Source of the DNA: Sphingobacterium cavernae
GTDB taxonomy: Bacteria; Bacteroidota; Bacteroidia; Sphingobacteriales; Sphingobacteriaceae
Assembly (NCBI RefSeq): GCF_008520265.1
Contig: NZ_VIQM01000051.1
Coordinates: 1-32,496, forward strand
Length of the DNA stretch: 32,496 nt
Direction of reading: 5' to 3'
Shown: piece by piece, positions 24,193-31,070 of the stretch
Layout of the letters: each line of letters opens with the position of its first letter
How positions within the stretch are numbered: position 1 is the stretch's first letter
Notes under the pieces: model-generated
Database searches by the model: none
Seen by the model: only the letters and a program-made list of their open reading frames with translations
Told to the model about the DNA's origin: nothing
Position numbers and translations under genes: made by a program

Positions 24193-24835
24193 AATTTATG
24201 TACACTGAAGGAATAGGAAACAATAGTTCTTAAGTATTGCTTCCTATCTCTACGCAGTATTTCGATTAATAAATTGGTTTAAAGTAATTCATAAAAAAAC
24301 TCTAAGCCTTAATAAATAAATGGGAAACCGAATGTGGAAATGTTTAAAAATGGCAGATAAATATACATAGGTAGCATAAAAAGAAAATAACGCGTATTCG
24401 GAAGATTAGCCCATAGAAAAATACAGTGGTCACCTGTCTACTCGGGAGCTGAAATAATGTTTTTGTAAAGTTGTTTTTTCATAACTCGTTTATTTGGTTA
24501 ACGAGTCTTTAGGAAGACAGAGTTAAAGCTAACTATAGCAGGGCTCTACTTCCGTGCTATAAGGATTCGACGCCTGCAAATACGGTGTACAGTAGAGGCC
24601 CATAAGCTATAGTATGCAACGAAGTTACATAAAATATCAGTATGGGCATTAATTCTACCGCCTCGATTTGCTTGTTAATGTCGAATTTTATAGCCGAGAC
24701 TCTTAATATTAATGCCATAATCTAATAAGTAAAAAATTATTAGACAATATTTAATTATTCAAATATAAAAAAAATAATTCATAAAAGAGAATTTATTTGC
24801 ACTTTTTTAGATCAATTGTATTTTGATTTTGCGGC
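24193..24835. other. 640-base gene-free region upstream of the tlpA operon
   Basis: No convincing gene on either strand. It contains a hairpin near the tlpA start (GGAAACAATA / TATTGCTTCC, 24217-24245), the palindrome ACAGTGGTCACCTGT at 24423-24437, and the structured block annotated separately (24484-24722). It also holds a CTAATAA/TTATTAG hairpin (about 24722-24744). Two tiny minus-strand frames, starting at 24482 (MKKQLYKNIISAPE) and 24649 (MPILIFYV..., 30 codons), could be leader peptides but are not supported by anything else. The region serves as the 5' leader of tlpA and the promoter of the XRE gene. Confidence 0.6.
24484..24722. ncRNA. Candidate structured RNA with nested and long-range pairing
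   Basis: The core is a nested stem: ACTATAGC (about 24532-24539) with GCTATAGT (24607-24614); inside it GGGC-TCTACT (24541-24550) with AGTAGA-G-GCCC (24591-24601); inside that CCGT with ACGG. A second domain pairs ATGGGCATTAAT (24643-24654) with ATTAATGCCAT (about 24710-24720), with one bulge. The hairpin loop of the first domain holds GATTCGAC (about 24565-24572), which can pair with GTCGAATT in the second domain, a possible pseudoknot. An ACTCGTT/AACGAGT hairpin lies at 24484-24507. The strand is unresolved and no known family was recognised. Confidence 0.45.
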
Positions 24836-25348
24836 ATGAAAAGATTTAATGCTGAAATCACAAAAGATAATATTTTTGAACTAATTCGACATAGTGGAAT
24901 AACTCTAGAGGCATTTGGAAATATAATTGGTGTATCAAAAAGATGGGTCCATTATTTGAAAAAGGGAACCTTCAAATTTGATTTAGTTACTATAGAGAAA
25001 GCATGTGATTTTTTTAATATTCCATTTACAAAATTAACTACGAAATCGATTATTCCACCTGATAATTATCGAATTTCATTACAGAGTTATCATAAAAGAA
25101 ATCCTGAATACTCCAAAATCCTTAATGAAAATCCATCAATTCCATATATCATTGAATTTGTATTATTAAAAGACAAGACATTCCTTTCTAACAAAGAAAT
25201 GGAGATTAAAGATGTTAAACGGATTTTATTAGAGTATAATCTAGTATATAAAGGGAGTAGTTTATCCACAGAATTTCAAAAATCCATTTTTATTCAACAT
25301 TGGCCTCACCCTACTAAAAAAAACACATATTTGTATAAAAAGAAATAA
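24836..25348 (+). CDS. XRE-like helix-turn-helix protein
   Basis: A 170-residue protein. Residues about 10-60 form a lambda-repressor-like DNA-binding domain: IFELIRHSGITLEAFGNIIGVSKRWVHYLKKGTFKFDLVTIEKACDFFNIPFTKLT, with the usual 'L-x-x-F-A-x-x-x-G-V-S-x-x-x-I' rhythm. The remaining hundred residues are Lys- and Ile-rich and contain a DVKRILLEYNLVYKGSSLS segment that could be a second helical or winged motif. It is a likely regulator from a mobile or accessory region. It is divergent from the tlpA operon; its partner genes are unknown. Confidence 0.75.
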   Translation: MKRFNAEITKDNIFELIRHSGITLEAFGNIIGVSKRWVHYLKKGTFKFDLVTIEKACDFFNIPFTKLTTKSIIPPDNYRISLQSYHKRNPEYSKILNENPSIPYIIEFVLLKDKTFLSNKEMEIKDVKRILLEYNLVYKGSSLSTEFQKSIFIQHWPHPTKKNTYLYKKK

Positions 25349-25371
25349 AAAAGACCAAGCTTCCAATATTT

Positions 25372-25604
25372 CTAATAATTACATACACGATTTGGTGGTT
25401 TCAATAATGGAGTATTCCCTGACGTGTCCTTATTATCACATTGAAGTCGAACATGTTTTTCTTTGAGATCACAATACATTTTGGCCCTGGTTTCAATCCT
25501 ATAATTAAAAGTACCTCTGTAGGCGATCTCGTTACCATCCGCCTGGCGCAAAAGCTAAAAAAGAATACGACAAATAGATATAAAATTCTTTTCACATAAT
25601 GCAT
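25372..25604 (-). pseudogene. Frameshifted small secreted protein (putative)
   Basis: The minus-strand frame from 25604 encodes a good signal-peptide start (KRILYLFVVFFFSF) but then continues in an odd sequence rich in Arg, Ile and Pro to 25401. In the neighbouring frame, right after the signal sequence, lies a natural-looking mature part ending at TAG 25374-25372: it starts LRQADGNEIAYRG, continues FNYRIETRAKMYCDLKEK and ends LLKPPNRVCNY, with three cysteines. A one-base change around TTTTTTAGCTTTTGCGCC would join the two. I therefore read this as a broken gene; the alternative is a 67-residue intact protein. Confidence 0.45.
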
Positions 25605-26050
25605 GTGAAAGAATTAACGTGAGTTCAATTTAATAAATGTTGATTATACCATCCTGTGCAGGGAGTTCCTTTTATTCATTAGTGTTGTTTTTAATGAGAT
25701 GAATGACCAATTCGTGGTATTCCGCAAAAAAAATCAAAATCGAACGTATTGAGCTAGCCCAAGGTAAACTCGACGCTTAAAAATTTAGCTTCGATGAACT
25801 CGTAAACTTGGTTTGCACAACGACTCGCCATTCCTACACATGCATATTTATCTAAATATAATTTGGTAAATTCGGTTTTGTTAGGCGACATTATCCGTAG
25901 AATAATGGATTTAGCTTGGCACTGATAATTAACAAGTTATATTTTATTATTTCCTTTTCCTATGCCGAATTGACGTTAATTATAAGGAACTTAAGATCAA
26001 AACAAATAAGATTAAAGTTTTTATGGAATAATAGAATATTCTAAAAGCAG
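25605..26050. other. Gene-free remnant region left of the tRNA fragment
   Basis: About 450 bases with no intact gene. A plus-strand frame with one in-frame stop (about 25722-25860) reads IKIERIELAQGKLDA, stop, KFSFDELVNLVCTTT, which looks like a decayed coding sequence. An imperfect hairpin built on TTTTCACAT/ATGTGAAA lies at 25587-25616. The stretch reads as the worn junction between two acquired segments. Confidence 0.45.
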
Positions 26051-26074
26051 AAGGTTCGAATCCCTTCCTCTCTG
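26051..26074 (+). tRNA. tRNA 3'-end fragment, probably tRNA-Ser (integration scar)
   Basis: AAGG-TTCGAAT-CCCTT followed by the acceptor 3' strand CCTCTCT and G is the T arm and 3' acceptor half of a tRNA. A G discriminator suggests Ser. No 5' half exists upstream: the match stops just before the T loop, and the T stem has a mismatch on that side. Such 3' fragments are produced when an integrase uses a tRNA 3' end as its attachment site, so this is most likely a distal att site. The full tRNA gene is not in the window. Confidence 0.7.
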
Positions 26075-26230
26075 CAATATCATTTCCAGATATAGCCAAA
26101 TGGCTTTCTAAAATCAAGAAAATAAGCCTTATACTATGTTTAAAGCCACATTTAAACAAATATACAAAATTTCGTAATCTTCGAAAAATCACAAATTTCT
26201 TAAAAATCTCGTCACACTTTTGGCGCACTT

Positions 26231-26283
26231 TTTTGGACTCCATTCTTTACATCTATACCCCCAAGTAAATTTTCGTGTCCATT
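26231..26283 (+). repeat. Island repeat, copy A
   Basis: TTGGACTCCATTCTTTACAT, then a short variable centre, then AAATTTTCGTGTCCA. The ends TTGGAC and GTCCA are complementary. It lies about 30 bases before the ATG of the 26311 gene, with a TATATTTG promoter box (26290-26297) in between. It is the most diverged of three copies, and about 160 bases from the tRNA fragment. Confidence 0.7.
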
Positions 26284-26310
26284 TTTTTTTATATTTGAAG
26301 AAAAACATAT

Positions 26311-26613
26311 ATGACCAATTATTCAAAAACAAAATATATAAGTGTTGAGATTACAAAACCATTGAAATGTAGAAACATAATAGCACAAAAATTAAATCAA
26401 GGGGATAGAATCATATTTGATAATCACGTTTATATGAGAACAAATATCCAAAATGATAATGGTATATTATTTACAAATGACCTTGGTGATACTATATATA
26501 TTCACCCAAATAACTCATTAAGGCATATTAAGGGAATTAAGTATGGGTTTAAACAACTCAATAAATTGGTTTTTGATGACATTATAAATTTAGGTTATAA
26601 AAAGTTTGAATAA
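26311..26613 (+). CDS. Unknown small protein (100 residues)
   Basis: I do not recognise it. It begins MTNYSKTKYISVEITKPLKC, continues with a predicted beta-rich part (GDRIIFDNHVYMRTNIQNDNGILFTNDLGDTIYIHPNN) and ends in a helix (YGFKQLNKLVFDDIINLGYKKFE). There is no signal peptide, membrane helix or metal motif. A consensus-type -7 box, TATATTTG, lies 13 bases before the ATG and directly after repeat copy A, making this a self-contained single-gene unit. Confidence 0.6.
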   Translation: MTNYSKTKYISVEITKPLKCRNIIAQKLNQGDRIIFDNHVYMRTNIQNDNGILFTNDLGDTIYIHPNNSLRHIKGIKYGFKQLNKLVFDDIINLGYKKFE

Positions 26614-26728
26614 TAATACCTTAACTATACCCCTGTCCTTCGAGTTTAGCGAAGAATTTCAAAGAGATGTCAGTTATGATGATTCAAAGATATTAAACAT
26701 TAAAGGGGATACTTTTGAACAATTATAG
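26594..26728 (+). pseudogene. Short coding remnant downstream of the 26311 gene
   Basis: An open frame of about 44 codons without ATG, overlapping the end of the 26311 gene in another frame and ending at TAG 26726-26728. It reads TIPLSFEFSEEFQRDVSYDD and then SKILNIKGDTFEQL, which looks like a genuine protein end. It may be the frameshifted tail of the upstream gene or the last part of a lost gene. Confidence 0.35.
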
Positions 26729-26747
26729 ATATAAAAAATTTTATTAA

Positions 26748-27113
26748 TTAAAATTGATTCCAAAAGTCTGGACCCTGTTGATCTGCGTCTAAATCATCAT
26801 TATAATTATCAAAGTAGCTATTCATTTCATCTTGTTGTTGGCGCCACATATGATATTCGTTTCTTTTATCTTCTCTTGTATTACTTGAAAGGAAATTTTT
26901 TTTATTATTTGCATTATATGCGTCTTTAACAAATTTTGGCTCAGGGTATTCTCTCTCAATATTTGATAAAGTAGTTGAATCCATTATAAAATGGTCTAGA
27001 TTTATTAAACACCATTCAATATAAGATTTGTAACCTAAATCTAGAATTTCAGAAACTGTTAGATCTTTATATTTGCCGAAAGTTAGTTTAGTATTTAAAT
27101 TATAGCAAATCAT
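26748..27113 (-). CDS. DUF3820 / ExoX-C-like small protein
   Basis: About 121 residues from the ATG at 27113 (MICYNLNTKLTFGKYK); an upstream ATG at 27158 would add 15 hydrophobic residues. The core NTKLTFGKYKDLTVSEILDLGYKSYIEWCLINLDHFIMDSTTLSNIE fits the pattern 'M-x-F-G-K-x-K-G-x-x-V-x-E-I-x-x-x-x-x-x-Y-x-x-W', found at the C-terminus of exonuclease X-like proteins and in stand-alone DUF3820 proteins, often linked to DNA repair or phages. The tail is Asn-, Asp- and Gln-rich. It is the only gene of its stretch on the minus strand. Confidence 0.65.
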   Translation of the reverse strand: MICYNLNTKLTFGKYKDLTVSEILDLGYKSYIEWCLINLDHFIMDSTTLSNIEREYPEPKFVKDAYNANNKKNFLSSNTREDKRNEYHMWRQQQDEMNSYFDNYNDDLDADQQGPDFWNQF

Positions 27114-27674
27114 AATTAATAAATTAGTTATTGAGGATAAGTAAATATAATTAGACAAATTTAAAATGCAAAACTATTTTTATTTAATAATAATAAAATT
27201 ATTTCTTTTTAAATAGTAGGCTATTAGGAAATTATAATAAATTTTAATTGCAATGCGTTCTCTCGCCGTCCTGCGAGTTGAGCGAAGGTCGTTGAAGAGA
27301 AATGCGCAAGCATGATTCAACGATATCTATGAAATAGACGAAGACTGTTGGCGGTATTTTTGTTTCAAAAATGATGACAACATCGAAGCCTGAGCGACAA
27401 GCAGGCGAGCCAAACTCTAAAAGCGGTTGGATTTTGAATGTGTACGTAGTACTTGTTCAAAAGACAAAAGAGCTTTTATGAAGTGTAGGGATTACAAAAA
27501 CATGAATTATGACAAACTGTGAAACAATAAATTAGAAATTGTGAGCATCACTATTTTTAATTTATGAAGTTTGGCGTATATTCATGACGGTAATTCCGAA
27601 ACGGAATGCCTTACTTCCAATTTTTTAAAATTTGTTTACTTTTGTGTCAAAATATTGACCAATTACATATAAAT
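27114..27674. other. 560-base gene-free region with a GC-richer block
   Basis: Bases 27253-27445 are clearly richer in G and C than the surroundings. They contain paired segments (TTCTCT with AGAGAA, GCCTG with CAGGC, ATTTTTG with CAAAAAT). A plus-strand reading from about 27373 (MMTTSKPERQAGEPNSKSGW) is open for about 40 codons but looks like a recurrent noncoding-type sequence. A hairpin ATTCCG-AAA-CGGAAT lies at about 27593-27608, and TACTTTTG (27637-27644) is the -7 box of the next gene. Confidence 0.5.
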
Positions 27675-28556
27675 ATGAATACTATTACGTTATTACTTTC
27701 AAGGATTTTAAGGCTATTTTCAGTTAATCATTTGAAAGATTCTTTTGATTCCGATGAAAGACTTCAAGAAAATGTGATTAAGGATATATTAAGTAATAAC
27801 GATGAAAAAAGTATAAATGAGTTTGTAGTTAACAACATCGATTATACTAAAAAGAGTGTACATATATATTCACTGAAAAATAAATATCAACACAAAAAAA
27901 GTATTCTGTCAAATGAACTTGGGATAGAAATACTCTCTCAAACAACTTCTCAGGGAGTCTTTTCCTTGAAGGGATATCATAAACTAAAATATGATGCAGT
28001 GATTTATGAGCAGGGTCTTAAGAAAACAGTTAGTATATTCTTTAAACAACCGATAAAAATTATCATTAATAATGCTTATTTAATTTTAGAACTTACTAAA
28101 GTTGAGATTAATTTGAAGACGCATTTTTCAGATGATATTGATTTAATTAGTAGTAAGAAAATTATTGATGATGGTGATGCAATTCATAGTATATTAACAT
28201 TTTTTGATTCAAATTTTAAAATTCGACCATCGAAAGCTGATCTGAATAAAGGCATTAAGTACCTATGGGAAAAAGATATTATTGATGGTAAAGAATTAGC
28301 TTATAGAAAGTCATCATCTAGAACAAAGGAAATAATGGATGGAGAAGAGTTGTTTAAAAACAAGTACCCTGCTGAATATCTCAATTTGATGAGAAATCCT
28401 ATTGAAAATTGTATTTTTAGATATTTACCTGATAATGCTGATTTTCCTTCGCATTTTACTTGCGATGTTAGTGGTGGTGAATTATCTTTTACAATTTATC
28501 CAAAGTCCGTAAATCAAATTACTAATGTTATTAACGAAATTCTTAAAAACAATTGA
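27675..28556 (+). CDS. Unknown protein, first gene of a three-gene overlapping operon
   Basis: About 293 residues from the ATG at 27675 (MNTITLLLSRILRLF); the -7 box at 27637-27644 favours this start over the ATG at 27606. No known domain was recognised. The N-terminus is amphipathic, the middle contains a predicted beta-rich part (VHIYSLKNKYQHKK; GVFSLKGYHKLKYDAVIY; IKIIINNAYLILELTKVEINLKTHF) and the end is polar with HFTCDVSGGELSFTIYP. It overlaps the next gene by 32 bases, so co-translation with the zinc-ribbon and membrane proteins is likely. The layout suggests a conflict or defence module. Function unknown. Confidence 0.7.
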   Translation: MNTITLLLSRILRLFSVNHLKDSFDSDERLQENVIKDILSNNDEKSINEFVVNNIDYTKKSVHIYSLKNKYQHKKSILSNELGIEILSQTTSQGVFSLKGYHKLKYDAVIYEQGLKKTVSIFFKQPIKIIINNAYLILELTKVEINLKTHFSDDIDLISSKKIIDDGDAIHSILTFFDSNFKIRPSKADLNKGIKYLWEKDIIDGKELAYRKSSSRTKEIMDGEELFKNKYPAEYLNLMRNPIENCIFRYLPDNADFPSHFTCDVSGGELSFTIYPKSVNQITNVINEILKNN

Positions 28557-28911
28557 TAACAGCTTTTTAGGAGAGTTTGTTGAAAATAAGGAAAAGCTTA
28601 TAGCTAATTCAAATCCAGATAAAATATATGTGGAAAATATTAGAAGCTTTTTTGGGTTCTCCTATCGAGTGGCTAAGTTCTTTTGTGATTTGGCAGTTCG
28701 AGCTGGATTCTTCACAAAGCATATTGGATATATTTGTCCCAACTCTAATTGCAAAAAAATGATTTTTGAAAATGAGTTTGCAAAAACTTCTCCCTTCAAC
28801 TTGTCATGTTCAAATTGCGAAATTAGAGAGGAAGAGAACCATGTTTTTTATGCACATAAATTAAATACTGTAGTTTTTTATAGATTAGTAAGGGAGGAAC
28901 ATGGCAAATAA
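28525..28911 (+). CDS. Zinc-ribbon protein, second gene of the operon
   Basis: A 128-residue protein. After a helical N-terminal half (YVENIRSFFGFSYRVAKFFCDLAVRAGFFTKH, reminiscent of a winged helix) comes a zinc ribbon: YICPNSNCKKMIFENEF, then NLSCSNCEIREE, a Cx4C plus Cx2C pair. It then ends in a strand-rich tail. Helical domain plus zinc ribbon is common among small partner proteins in defence and transposon systems. The 5' end overlaps the upstream gene by 32 bases, and the 3' end overlaps the membrane-protein gene by 11 bases, which indicates translational coupling. Confidence 0.7.
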   Translation: MLLTKFLKTIDNSFLGEFVENKEKLIANSNPDKIYVENIRSFFGFSYRVAKFFCDLAVRAGFFTKHIGYICPNSNCKKMIFENEFAKTSPFNLSCSNCEIREEENHVFYAHKLNTVVFYRLVREEHGK

Positions 28912-29137
28912 TGGTTTAACTCCTGACAAGATAAAAATATATGTGGTGATATTTAAAATGATTTGCATGTCTATATTACTTTTATCATTTATAGTATTTA
29001 ATATTTGGACTCTTAATAATCTGTTTAATGAACCAAATGAAGATTCGAAGTGGAAGTATGTTATAGTTGAAGGGTTTAATATTGGTACTTTATTTGTTGT
29101 TGTGAGATATTTTTTTGACAGCAAAAAATCGTTATAA
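28901..29137 (+). CDS. Two-helix small membrane protein, third gene of the operon
   Basis: A 78-residue protein beginning MANNGLTPDKIKIY. Two hydrophobic helices (VVIFKMICMSILLLSFIVFNIW and IVEGFNIGTLFVVVRYFF) are separated by a short polar loop (NNLFNEPNEDSKWKY), so both termini probably face the same side, likely the cytoplasm. Membrane-disrupting or anchoring proteins of this size are common last genes of abortive-infection type modules. No similarity was recognised. The ATG overlaps the end of the zinc-ribbon gene. Confidence 0.65.
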   Translation: MANNGLTPDKIKIYVVIFKMICMSILLLSFIVFNIWTLNNLFNEPNEDSKWKYVIVEGFNIGTLFVVVRYFFDSKKSL

Positions 29138-29269
29138 AGAAATATTGAGTTGCATTAATACTAGTGAAAGAATTCTAAAAACAATGAATAATTTATCATA
29201 TAATATCTGTTACAGGAGGGAATTTCACTTTTCTAGCAATGGCCAGTTGTAAATATTAGATATTCTAAA

Positions 29270-29305
29270 TAATTTATAATCCCCTTTGAATTTGGGGGAT
29301 TAAAT
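29270..29305 (+). terminator. Terminator-like hairpin, copy 1 of a repeated element
   Basis: ATCCCC (29279-29284) pairs with GGGGGAT (29294-29300) around TTTGAATTT, with the conserved flank ATAATTTATAATCCCCTT. The same 18-base flank recurs at about 31071-31088 after the DUF551 gene, so this is a repeated transcript end. It is followed by the gene at 29330. Confidence 0.6.
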
Positions 29306-29329
29306 AATTTTTATCCTAAAATAAAAAAT

Positions 29330-29528
29330 ATGGTAAAATTCATTCATCTAAATACCGTAGATGGTACAAAAGTAGTTTTTAATGTAGATAATATAATTTA
29401 CCTTTCAGAGCTGAATACAATTGACGGAGCAAAAACCAAGGTTAATTATGTAGGCAATCAAATTTATGTAAATTCAAACAATTCAAGAAATTATTGAAAA
29501 AATCAAAGGTACGGAACCTTTATATTAA
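29330..29528 (+). pseudogene. Frameshifted small protein (about 65 residues expected)
   Basis: The frame from ATG 29330 reads MVKFIHLNTVDGTKVVFNVD and then NIIYLSELNTIDGAKTKVNYV, a pattern seen in small Bacteroidota proteins of the 'K-F-I-x-L-x-T-x-x-G-x-x-V-x-x-N-x-D-N-I' type. After QIYVNSNN it stops at TGA 29495. In the next frame the sequence continues naturally as TIQEIIEKIKGTEPLY to TAA 29526-29528. One inserted base near 29472-29480 explains the break. It lies between the repeat-associated terminator and repeat copy B. Confidence 0.6.
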
Positions 29529-29599
29529 GCGATTTTGGAACCCTTTTATTCTTAAATCTAATTCCTTATTAACTTATTATCTTTTAAAATATTCAGAAA

Positions 29600-29651
29600 G
29601 TTGGACTTCATTCCTTACATTATTACACCTATGAAAATTTTCGTGCCCAAC
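29600..29651 (+). repeat. Island repeat, copy B
   Basis: GTTGGACTTCATTCCTTACA, then TTATTACACCTATGAAAATT, then TTCGTGCCCAAC. The terminal GTTGG and CCAAC are inverted. The central GAAAATTTTC is itself palindromic. It precedes the gene at 29716 by about 65 bases, and the following leader (TTTATATTCAATAAACTTAT) closely resembles that after copy C. Confidence 0.75.
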
Positions 29652-29715
29652 CTTAAGGAATAATAAAGTAATTATTTATATTCAATAAACTTATAAAGTA
29701 TTAAAATGAGAAACT

Positions 29716-30612
29716 ATGGCAAAGAAAAAATATTACAGTAAACCACTTAGTTTCTTTTGGAAGGAACTTTATGGAATACAAAAAAAATTAACACCTGAGT
29801 TTTCAGATGAGCAAATCCATTTTGTACTTAAGAGAAATCTTTTATCCAATCAATTAGCGCCTGATGAAACTCTTGATATGAGGAGTTTAACAATCACTGG
29901 TTTAGATTTATGGAGGGATGATTCTAAAGGTGATTTATTACATCTATTCTTTCTAGAAAGAGAATTAAGACATTTTCTTGAAACAACTGTTTTGGCGGAT
30001 TTAGATAGCATTAAAAATTATCTTTATGACAATGGGCAAATTAGAAACATAACCTATATATATTCTAATGAAATTAAAGAAACCTTTGTTTTTAAATTCG
30101 CTTTACATGTTCCATTTGATGGAGAAGGATATGCTTTTACTCTGAACATTGAGGATGATGGCAGTTTAACACTATATTATACTTTTGGAAAAATTTATGG
30201 ACTGATGTCTGATAAATTCTATAAAGAGATAATAAAAAAAGAGGATGAAATATCTAAAACACATTCTAGAATATTCCGCTTAGCTATTAATACAATAGCT
30301 TACATGAATTGTTTTCCAAATTGTGTTAGTGATGGAGTTCCAAATGACTATGTTGATTATAGTGAAAATAAACTAGCTAAAAATCTGACAATTCAAGTTT
30401 CAGATAAGATAACAGAGGATAATTCAACAATTTCTAAAATCCCTCATTTTAGAAGAGGTCATTTTAGGGTACTTAAGTCTGAATATTTTAAAAACAAAAA
30501 AGGTCAAATTGTTTTTATTTCCGAAACTATGGTTAAAGGCAAAGCTAAAACTGTAGCTATGTCAGATGAAATAGACAAATATAACACCGAATTGATAGAC
30601 AATTTAGAGTAA
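29716..30612 (+). CDS. Unknown accessory protein with an 'RRGHxR' type motif
   Basis: A 298-residue protein starting MAKKKYYSKPLSFFWKELYG. No known catalytic domain was recognised. Notable are a helical N-terminal half with LLHLFFLERELRHFLETTVL, a beta-rich middle (AFTLNIEDDGSLTLYYTF) and near the end KIPHFRRGHFRVLKSEYF followed by GQIVFISETMVKGKAKTV. The C-terminal 'P-H-x-R-R-G-H-x-R' segment recalls a motif in phage and plasmid proteins of unknown function. It is a single-gene unit behind repeat copy B, ended by its own hairpin terminator. Confidence 0.65.
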   Translation: MAKKKYYSKPLSFFWKELYGIQKKLTPEFSDEQIHFVLKRNLLSNQLAPDETLDMRSLTITGLDLWRDDSKGDLLHLFFLERELRHFLETTVLADLDSIKNYLYDNGQIRNITYIYSNEIKETFVFKFALHVPFDGEGYAFTLNIEDDGSLTLYYTFGKIYGLMSDKFYKEIIKKEDEISKTHSRIFRLAINTIAYMNCFPNCVSDGVPNDYVDYSENKLAKNLTIQVSDKITEDNSTISKIPHFRRGHFRVLKSEYFKNKKGQIVFISETMVKGKAKTVAMSDEIDKYNTELIDNLE

Positions 30613-30621
30613 AATTATAAA

Positions 30622-30641
30622 GGGTATTGTTAAAAATACCC
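30622..30641 (+). terminator. Hairpin after the 29716 gene
   Basis: GGGTATT (30622-30628) pairs with AATACCC (30635-30641) across a six-base loop, starting about 10 bases after the stop codon. The tail is CCTCATCC rather than a T run, so it is a weak or context-dependent terminator. Confidence 0.55.
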
Positions 30642-30739
30642 CTCATCCTTCAAACTAACATACCCATTCTCTTTCACCATCAAATGATTAAACACCTCTA
30701 TAACTAAAATCCTTTCTAGGTTCTAAAAGGACAAGAAAT

Positions 30740-30790
30740 TTGGACTTCGAAATCCGCTTTGTTACACCTTTGAAAATTTTCGTGTCCAAC
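30740..30790 (+). repeat. Island repeat, copy C
   Basis: TTGGACTTCGAAATCCGCTT, then TGTTACACCTTTGAAAATTT, then TCGTGTCCAAC. TTGGAC and GTCCAA are perfectly inverted at the ends. It is followed by a leader like that after copy B (TATATTCAATAAATTAATAA) and then the DUF551 gene at 30853. Confidence 0.75.
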
Positions 30791-30852
30791 TTTAAAAGTT
30801 AAGAAGTTTTTATCTATATTCAATAAATTAATAAACCGTAAAATTTTAAAAT

Positions 30853-31065
30853 ATGAATTGGGTAAAAACAAGTGAAAGACTTCCAGAAGCAAATAATGAT
30901 TATTATGCAGTGTATATTACTAAAGATAATAACACATTTTTATCGGTAGCTCTTTATATCAAAAGTGAAAATAAGTGGTATTATAGGGATAAAAATATGC
31001 CAGGCGATGAAGTCACTGATCCTGTAGTTGCATGGGTTGAAAATCTTAATAAATATGTAATTTAA
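30853..31065 (+). CDS. DUF551-type small protein
   Basis: A 70-residue protein starting MNWVKTSERLPEANNDYYAVYI. The pattern 'W-V/I-x-x-x-x-R-L-P-E-x-x-x-x-x-x-V-x-Y' at the start and the tail VVAWVENLN match the DUF551 family of small proteins common in phages and mobile elements; the role is unknown. It is a single-gene unit after repeat copy C and ends at the terminator-like hairpin at 31083. Confidence 0.75.
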   Translation: MNWVKTSERLPEANNDYYAVYITKDNNTFLSVALYIKSENKWYYRDKNMPGDEVTDPVVAWVENLNKYVI

Positions 31066-31070
31066 TTCAA

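Noticed and set aside
24557..24649. A 30-codon leader peptide on the minus strand (MPILIFYV...)
   Set aside because: It coincides with the paired segments, has no supporting signals, and such short frames are expected by chance.
24484..24722. tmRNA, RNase P RNA or a retron msr-msd as the identity of the structured block
   Set aside because: There is no tag-peptide frame, no conserved RNase P core string and no reverse transcriptase nearby, so none of these can be claimed.
25980..26243. An 87-residue minus-strand frame containing ERKGFEPSAF
   Set aside because: That string is the antisense of a tRNA T arm. The rest is low-complexity AT-rich translation with no other support.
29600..30790. 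The island repeats as integron attC sites, because GTTGGAC and GCCCAAC fit the GTTRRRY and RYYYAAC patterns
   Set aside because: In attC the order on one strand is RYYYAAC first and GTTRRRY last. Here the order is reversed on both strands, and no integron integrase is seen.
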